Shown piece by piece: positions 7,389-11,070 of a stretch of 11,070 nt of DNA; the first letter of the stretch is position 1; the number at the start of each line of letters is the position of its first letter. The position numbers and the translations under genes are program-made. A model generated the notes under the pieces. That model had not been told where the DNA came from. It searched no databases and saw only the letters and a program-made list of their open reading frames with translations. Origin of the DNA: Cyanobacteria bacterium OH_CBB_238 (GTDB lineage: Bacteria > Cyanobacteriota > Vampirovibrionia > Gastranaerophilales > Gastranaerophilaceae); NCBI GenBank assembly GCA_023409995.1, contig JAEYQN010000075.1, positions 1-11,070 of the forward strand, read 5' to 3'.

Positions 7389-8315
7389 TCAATTAAACCA
7401 ATTAAAACCAAAATTTGTTTTTTGTTTTATTTCTATTAAGTCACCTAATATTTTTTCATATTTATAAGGTTTTATATTTACAAACCCACTATATGGAGAA
7501 AATGTTAATTCTGAAAAAAATACATTATTATTTATATCTACAAGATCCACTCTTACAAATTTAAATTGATTAGATAAATTTTCTGCTATTTCTATCATTT
7601 TTATTAAGTTTTTTGGCTTTTCAACTTTAAAATTTTGTATTGAATAAAAATCAAAATTTTGTTTGTTCCAATTTTTATCATACATACCACATGCTACTAT
7701 TGTATGATGATGTTTTTTTTCTTTGTTTATAAAAAATGAAAGTAGATTAATATATTGAGGTTTTCCATTAAAACAGTATATTTGATATTCTTTTACTAAT
7801 CCATTTTTTTCAGATATAATTTTTTCTGCAAAAATTTTTGGAAGTATATTTTTATATTGCAATTCTAAACCTGACTTAAAGGCATAATTTATTTTTAGCC
7901 ATCTATCAAATTTTTCTTTTAGTTCCTCTTTTTTGTTTACTGATTCTATTATTTCTTTTTTATTTTTTATTAGATTATACATACCTGAACCATGGTTAGA
8001 TTTTAGAAAAAAAGAATCAGGTAAAATATTAAAATTTATGTCATCAAAATTGTTCCATATTCCAAATATTGGTTTTAAATATTCTTCACCAATTTTATCT
8101 TTTATAAAATTTCTTACTTCAATTTTATCAGTATATATAGTTTTTAGTTCAGGGTTATCAAAAATTTTTAGCCATTGAATTTTTTCAGAGTATAGCTTTG
8201 GATTTTTTATATTAAGATTTTTTTTAGTTTCTAACTTATATTTATATTTTAAATATTCAGTATAATCTTCTTCTTTTAAATCTTTTTCATTAATATTAAA
8301 ATAATTTTTTTTCAT
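7389..8315 (-). CDS. TupA-like ATP-grasp protein, probable polysaccharide biosynthesis
   Basis: The 308-aa protein resembles the TupA-like ATP-grasp family, named from the teichuronopeptide gene and common in surface polysaccharide clusters, where members are thought to join an amino acid or similar group to a glycan by an ATP-dependent ligation. Visible family marks are NPKLYSEKIQWLK near 38-50, YTDKIEVRNFI near 61-71, GEEYLKPIFGIW near 76-87, the ATP-loop-like FLKSNHGSGM at 103-112, FNGKPQYI in the middle, and FVRVDL (253-258) with SELTFSPYSG (268-277), where E269 should be a metal ligand. There is no signal peptide or membrane segment, so it acts in the cytosol. ATG at 8315 has a weak SD (AGAGC). 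It is followed by the 99-aa gene and diverges from a family 2 glycosyltransferase. The exact substrate cannot be told. Confidence 0.82.
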   Translation of the reverse strand: MKKNYFNINEKDLKEEDYTEYLKYKYKLETKKNLNIKNPKLYSEKIQWLKIFDNPELKTIYTDKIEVRNFIKDKIGEEYLKPIFGIWNNFDDINFNILPDSFFLKSNHGSGMYNLIKNKKEIIESVNKKEELKEKFDRWLKINYAFKSGLELQYKNILPKIFAEKIISEKNGLVKEYQIYCFNGKPQYINLLSFFINKEKKHHHTIVACGMYDKNWNKQNFDFYSIQNFKVEKPKNLIKMIEIAENLSNQFKFVRVDLVDINNNVFFSELTFSPYSGFVNIKPYKYEKILGDLIEIKQKTNFGFNWFN

Positions 8316-8347
8316 TAAATTTGCTCTATATGACCATTCTATTCTAT

Positions 8348-8353
8348 ATTATA
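8348..8353 (-). promoter_or_regulatory. Possible -10 box of the ATP-grasp gene
   Basis: On the - strand TATAAT is a perfect -10 hexamer, which would start RNA near 8341 and leave a leader of about 26 nt. No good -35 lies at 16-18 bp, so the call rests on one hexamer in A/T-rich DNA. Confidence 0.35.
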
Positions 8354-8384
8354 CATTTATTTTTTTATTGTATATATTAATTAA

Positions 8385-8413
8385 TTGAGTTGTTTTTATT
8401 TTAGTAATATTTT
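8385..8413 (+). promoter_or_regulatory. Possible promoter of the family 2 glycosyltransferase
   Basis: TTGAGT (8385-8390) and TATTTT (8408-8413) are separated by exactly 17 bp. RNA would start near 8420, about 33 nt before the ATG at 8453. Each hexamer matches 4 of 6 consensus bases, so support is modest. Confidence 0.3.
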
Positions 8414-8442
8414 AATATTAAGTTAGTTTATTTTTTGTGTAT

Positions 8443-8448
8443 AGAGGT
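8443..8448 (+). promoter_or_regulatory. Shine-Dalgarno site deciding the glycosyltransferase start
   Basis: AGAGGT lies 4 nt before the ATG at 8453. The frame remains open upstream to a TTG at 8435, which has no SD and would place this site inside the coding region. The ATG is therefore the better start and gives the usual family 2 beginning, MAPKVSVIIPVYN. Confidence 0.8.
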
Positions 8449-8452
8449 ACTA

Positions 8453-9526
8453 ATGGCTCCAAAAGTTTCTGTTATTATTCCTGTTTATAATGTTGAAAAA
8501 TATTTAAAACAAACTCTTGATTGTGTTGTAAATCAATCATTAAAAGATATAGAAATAATATGTGTGGACAATAAATCTACGGATTCAACATTAGATATAA
8601 TTGATAGCTATGCTCAAAATGATGATAGATTCGTAATTATAAAAAATAGAGAAAATCTAAAACAAGGAATAGCAAGAAATATTGGTGTTGAAGAATCGAA
8701 TGGAGAATACATTTTTTTTATAGACGGTGATGATTTTATGAATATTGACTGTATTGAAAAATTGTATGATAAAGCCAAAAAAGATGATTCTGATATTACA
8801 ATATGTTGTTGGGCACCTTACGATGATGTTTCAAAAAAAATAAATTATAAACATGTTTATTCTCAATTAAAACAAATACCGGAAGAATATAATAATAGAT
8901 CTTTTTCGTGGAGAGATATTAAATATAGTATTTTTTGGCAAAGCAGTGTACCATGGGACAAAATTTATAAAAAAAGCTTTCTAATTGAAAAGGATGTTAA
9001 ATTTCCTGGTGGTGTATTTTTTGAAGATAATGTTTTTGTTTATGATGCTTTTTTTAAATCAACAAAAATTTCTATATTAAGAGAGACTTTAATTTATTAT
9101 AGAACAAACAGAAAAGGTGCTGTAACAAATACAAAAGATAAAACATTTTTTGATTATCTTAAAATTTTTAATTTAATTGGTGACAATTTAAAGAAAATAG
9201 ACTTATACGATGAAATGAAATACCTTTATTATGATTATAAAATAATAACTTTAATGTGGTGGTTTGGAAAAATAAAATTATGGTATAAAAAAGAATTTTA
9301 CGAAAAAATAAGAGCTGATTTTAGTCAAATTGAATTTAAAGAAGAAGAGAAACAATTTCTAAGAAATAAAACATTGTTTCTCTTAGATAGAATTAAAAAT
9401 AATACCTTTTTTGTCTATTATCCTCTTTCTTTTATAGATAAAATATATAGAGTAGAAAAAGGTCCTAAACAATCCACTAGAATAATATTATCTACATTTG
9501 AAAAATGGTACGATACCAAAAACTAA
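8453..9526 (+). CDS. Family 2 glycosyltransferase (GT-A fold)
   Basis: The 357-aa enzyme should transfer a sugar from a nucleotide-sugar donor to a growing surface glycan on the inner face of the membrane. The GT2 domain is complete: KVSVIIPVYNVEKYL at 4-18, CVDNKSTDST at 37-46 binding the nucleotide, GIARNIG at 72-78, and the metal-binding DGD at 91-93. An ED pair at 191-192 (FFEDN) lies where the catalytic base is expected. VDNKSTD replaces the more usual VDDGSTD, but the key Asp residues remain. The C-terminal 150 residues are basic and aromatic (WWFGKIKLWYKK) with no clear membrane segment, and may bind the membrane surface or acceptor. It diverges from the TupA-like gene and overlaps comF tail to tail. 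The substrate cannot be predicted. Confidence 0.93.
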   Translation: MAPKVSVIIPVYNVEKYLKQTLDCVVNQSLKDIEIICVDNKSTDSTLDIIDSYAQNDDRFVIIKNRENLKQGIARNIGVEESNGEYIFFIDGDDFMNIDCIEKLYDKAKKDDSDITICCWAPYDDVSKKINYKHVYSQLKQIPEEYNNRSFSWRDIKYSIFWQSSVPWDKIYKKSFLIEKDVKFPGGVFFEDNVFVYDAFFKSTKISILRETLIYYRTNRKGAVTNTKDKTFFDYLKIFNLIGDNLKKIDLYDEMKYLYYDYKIITLMWWFGKIKLWYKKEFYEKIRADFSQIEFKEEEKQFLRNKTLFLLDRIKNNTFFVYYPLSFIDKIYRVEKGPKQSTRIILSTFEKWYDTKN

Positions 9527-10188
9527 TAAGTATAAAAAGAATTATTTTCTGGAATAGCTGTAGTTAAACAAGTTATGTCAGTGTAATTATTTTTATTTAG
9601 CTCTTTTATTATTTCATATAATGTTGCACCGGTTGTGGTTATATCATCTATTAATAATATAGGTTTATTTATTACTATTTCTTTATTTAGAATAAATGCA
9701 TTTTTTAAATTTTCTTCCCTTTCTTTTTTTGAAAGTTTATATTGAGGAACTGTATCTTTTATTCTTTTTATAAAATTTGTTGAATAAATATAACCAGATA
9801 ATAAACAAAATTCTTTTGCTATTAAATCCATATGATTATATTTTCTTTTTTTTAATCTATTTTTATGAAGAGGAACAGGAATAACTACGTAATCACTTTT
9901 TTTATTTTTTATATTAATCCAATAGTCAAACATCAATCTAGCTTGAAATTTAGCAAGATCTTTTTTATTATGATATTTTACAGCCCTTATTAATTTTTGG
10001 ATTACACCATTATAATAACAGCAGCTATAAATATTTGATTTTTCAAATTCTATTAATTCTGAATAATTCAAATAATTAATTTTTTCATAACAATCAATAC
10101 AAAAGATAGAGTTGAACTTTGAATTAGAACAAAAATAACATTTATCTTTATAAATATAACTTAGTAGTTTTTTTATGAAATTTATCAT
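9523..10188 (-). CDS. comF: ComF-family phosphoribosyltransferase-like protein
   Basis: The 221-aa protein has the two-part ComF layout. A zinc ribbon lies at C17-x2-C20-x9-C30-x2-C33. A type I phosphoribosyltransferase domain follows, with VIPVPLHKNRLKKRKYN near 100-117, the family segment VPQYKLSKKEREENLKNAF near 147-165, and the PRPP loop ILLIDDITTTGAT at 177-189. ComF proteins are known to be needed for DNA uptake and recombination of incoming DNA in naturally competent bacteria; in others the role is unclear. The gene has no SD before ATG 10188. Instead TATAAT sits 6 bp upstream of the ATG, which suggests a leaderless transcript. The stop codon overlaps the glycosyltransferase stop by 3 bases (9523-9526 holds both). 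The start of rseP is only 37 bp away on the other strand. Confidence 0.93.
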   Translation of the reverse strand: MINFIKKLLSYIYKDKCYFCSNSKFNSIFCIDCYEKINYLNYSELIEFEKSNIYSCCYYNGVIQKLIRAVKYHNKKDLAKFQARLMFDYWINIKNKKSDYVVIPVPLHKNRLKKRKYNHMDLIAKEFCLLSGYIYSTNFIKRIKDTVPQYKLSKKEREENLKNAFILNKEIVINKPILLIDDITTTGATLYEIIKELNKNNYTDITCLTTAIPENNSFYTY

Positions 10189-10194
10189 AAAATT

Positions 10195-10200
10195 ATTATA
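10195..10200 (-). promoter_or_regulatory. -10 box placing the comF RNA start at its ATG
   Basis: TATAAT on the - strand is followed by AATTTT and then the comF ATG at 10188. RNA polymerase normally starts about 7 nt after the -10 box, which would be the A of the ATG. No convincing -35 is visible at 16-18 bp. This fits the missing SD, but A/T-rich DNA can give this hexamer by chance. Confidence 0.4.
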
Positions 10201-10225
10201 TTAAAAATTGAGGATCGGGGAAATA

Positions 10226-11070
10226 ATGAATTTATTAATAATGATATTACTAATAAGCTTATTAATATTAGTACATGAAGCGGGACATTTTTTAGCTGCA
10301 AAACTTTTTAAAATAAAAGTTGATAAATTTGCATTTGGCTTACCTTTTGGTCCGACTTTGTACAAGAAAAAAATTGGTGAAACAGAATTTTTAATACATG
10401 CTTTTTTACTTGGAGGATATGTTTCTTTTCCTGATGATGATGAGAATTCGGAATTACCTAAAGATTCTCCTGAAAGATTTAAAAATAAACCAATATATCA
10501 AAGAGCTATAGTTATTGCTGCTGGTGTTTTTGCAAATTTAATTTGCGCATATTTTTTAGTTATTTTAACAGGTATTATATGGGGTGATTTACCTTCAAAT
10601 AAATATGAAAGTTCTGTTGTTAAAATATTATCAAGTGCCACAGAAAGTACTAAAAAATCAGGTTTAAAGCCTGGCGATATAATATATTCTATTAATGATT
10701 CAATTTCTGATTTACCAATTGTTTTATCAAAATATTTAAATTATTCAAAATCATTTGATGGAAATGTAGATCAAAAAATAATAGATTCTAAAATAGTTGA
10801 GTTAAAAAAAATAAATCCTTCTATAAAAAATGAAAATGAAATTATTAACAAAGGTACAATTATAAATTTACCAAAATTTACTGAAGAACAACCCGTTTCT
10901 TTTTCTTATGATCAAATTGTTGGATTCGAAAGAATTAATATAAAAGAAAAATCACTAACCCCTTTTCAAATTTCTTTGAGAGATAAGTTGTATGGTAAAA
11001 ATAATTTTATAGTAAATGATAAATTATCACTTACAGATGTTGCCACTGCTATTTCTGATACATATAAGCC
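10226..11070 (+). CDS. rseP: RseP-type site-2 zinc metalloprotease (M50), 5' part
   Basis: The gene runs off the window; 281 codons are visible. The protein is a membrane-embedded protease that cuts substrates inside the membrane, classically anti-sigma factors and leftover signal peptides. The first membrane segment (residues 1-24) carries the zinc motif HEAGH at 17-21. GGYVSF at 63-68 is the conserved loop strand, ERFKNKPIYQRA at 83-94 precedes the second segment AGVFANLICAYFLVIL (G100, N104), and GLKPGD at 146-151 marks a PDZ domain. The C-terminal LxDGG metal site lies beyond the window. ATG at 10226 is preceded by GAGG and GGGG at a workable distance. After GLKPGD there are about 130 residues with no membrane segment, longer than a simple PDZ domain. 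It diverges from comF across 37 bp. Confidence 0.93.
   Translation, partial: MNLLIMILLISLLILVHEAGHFLAAKLFKIKVDKFAFGLPFGPTLYKKKIGETEFLIHAFLLGGYVSFPDDDENSELPKDSPERFKNKPIYQRAIVIAAGVFANLICAYFLVILTGIIWGDLPSNKYESSVVKILSSATESTKKSGLKPGDIIYSINDSISDLPIVLSKYLNYSKSFDGNVDQKIIDSKIVELKKINPSIKNENEIINKGTIINLPKFTEEQPVSFSYDQIVGFERINIKEKSLTPFQISLRDKLYGKNNFIVNDKLSLTDVATAISDTYK

Noticed and set aside
7126..7467. 113-aa + strand frame, very hydrophobic
   Set aside because: It overlaps the 99-aa gene and the end of the ATP-grasp gene. Its Phe/Leu/Ile richness is what A/T-rich antisense DNA yields. It begins with TTG and has no SD.
8435..8437. TTG as an upstream start of the glycosyltransferase
   Set aside because: It has no SD, while the ATG at 8453 has AGAGGT 4 nt before it and gives the family's usual N-terminus.

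Overview
The window comes from a low-GC bacterium. Coding regions are AT-rich and the intergenic DNA is almost pure A/T. The visible proteins are mostly housekeeping: the DnaK C-terminal part, BipA/TypA, Pgk, ThrB, DnaN, ComF and an RseP-type site-2 protease. A protein with a Sec signal peptide and a PpiC-like fold, together with RseP, suggests a cell with an active envelope quality-control system. A dnaN with a candidate replication origin beside it and no dnaA next door resembles the arrangement known in Cyanobacteriota. An AT-rich non-photosynthetic relative (Gastranaerophilales/Melainabacteria type) is my best guess, but this is an inference and other low-GC lineages are not excluded.

Left block (1-1420, + strand): the 3' part of dnaK ends at a strong terminator. 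It is followed by a small secreted parvulin with its own SD and a second terminator built on the same 15-nt palindrome, which also serves typA from the other side.

Central block (1423-6657, - strand): typA stands alone. Upstream of it is a compact dnaN-thrB-pgk cluster with 12-13 bp gaps, where the pgk SD overlaps the thrB stop. This cluster ends at a hairpin terminator at 3329-3363. It joins the replication clamp, threonine synthesis and glycolysis in one likely transcript.

Gap (6658-7081): 424 bp without a gene and the most structured non-coding DNA here. It holds a 13-bp all-A/T inverted repeat, a run of TAA/TAG triplets, three exact copies of TTTTATACA plus one TTTTACACA (DnaA-box-like, on both strands), a 12-bp inverted repeat whose arms carry TTGACA pointing outward, and a hairpin at the right edge. 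I read it as a candidate oriC combined with the dnaN leader.

Right block (7082-11070): an unrecognised 99-aa gene follows a TupA-like ATP-grasp gene on the - strand. A family 2 glycosyltransferase diverges from this pair, so these look like surface-glycan genes. A ComF-type phosphoribosyltransferase overlaps the glycosyltransferase tail to tail by 4 bp and may be translated from a leaderless mRNA. The window ends inside an rseP-like gene that diverges from comF. No CRISPR array, insertion sequence, tRNA or rRNA was seen.
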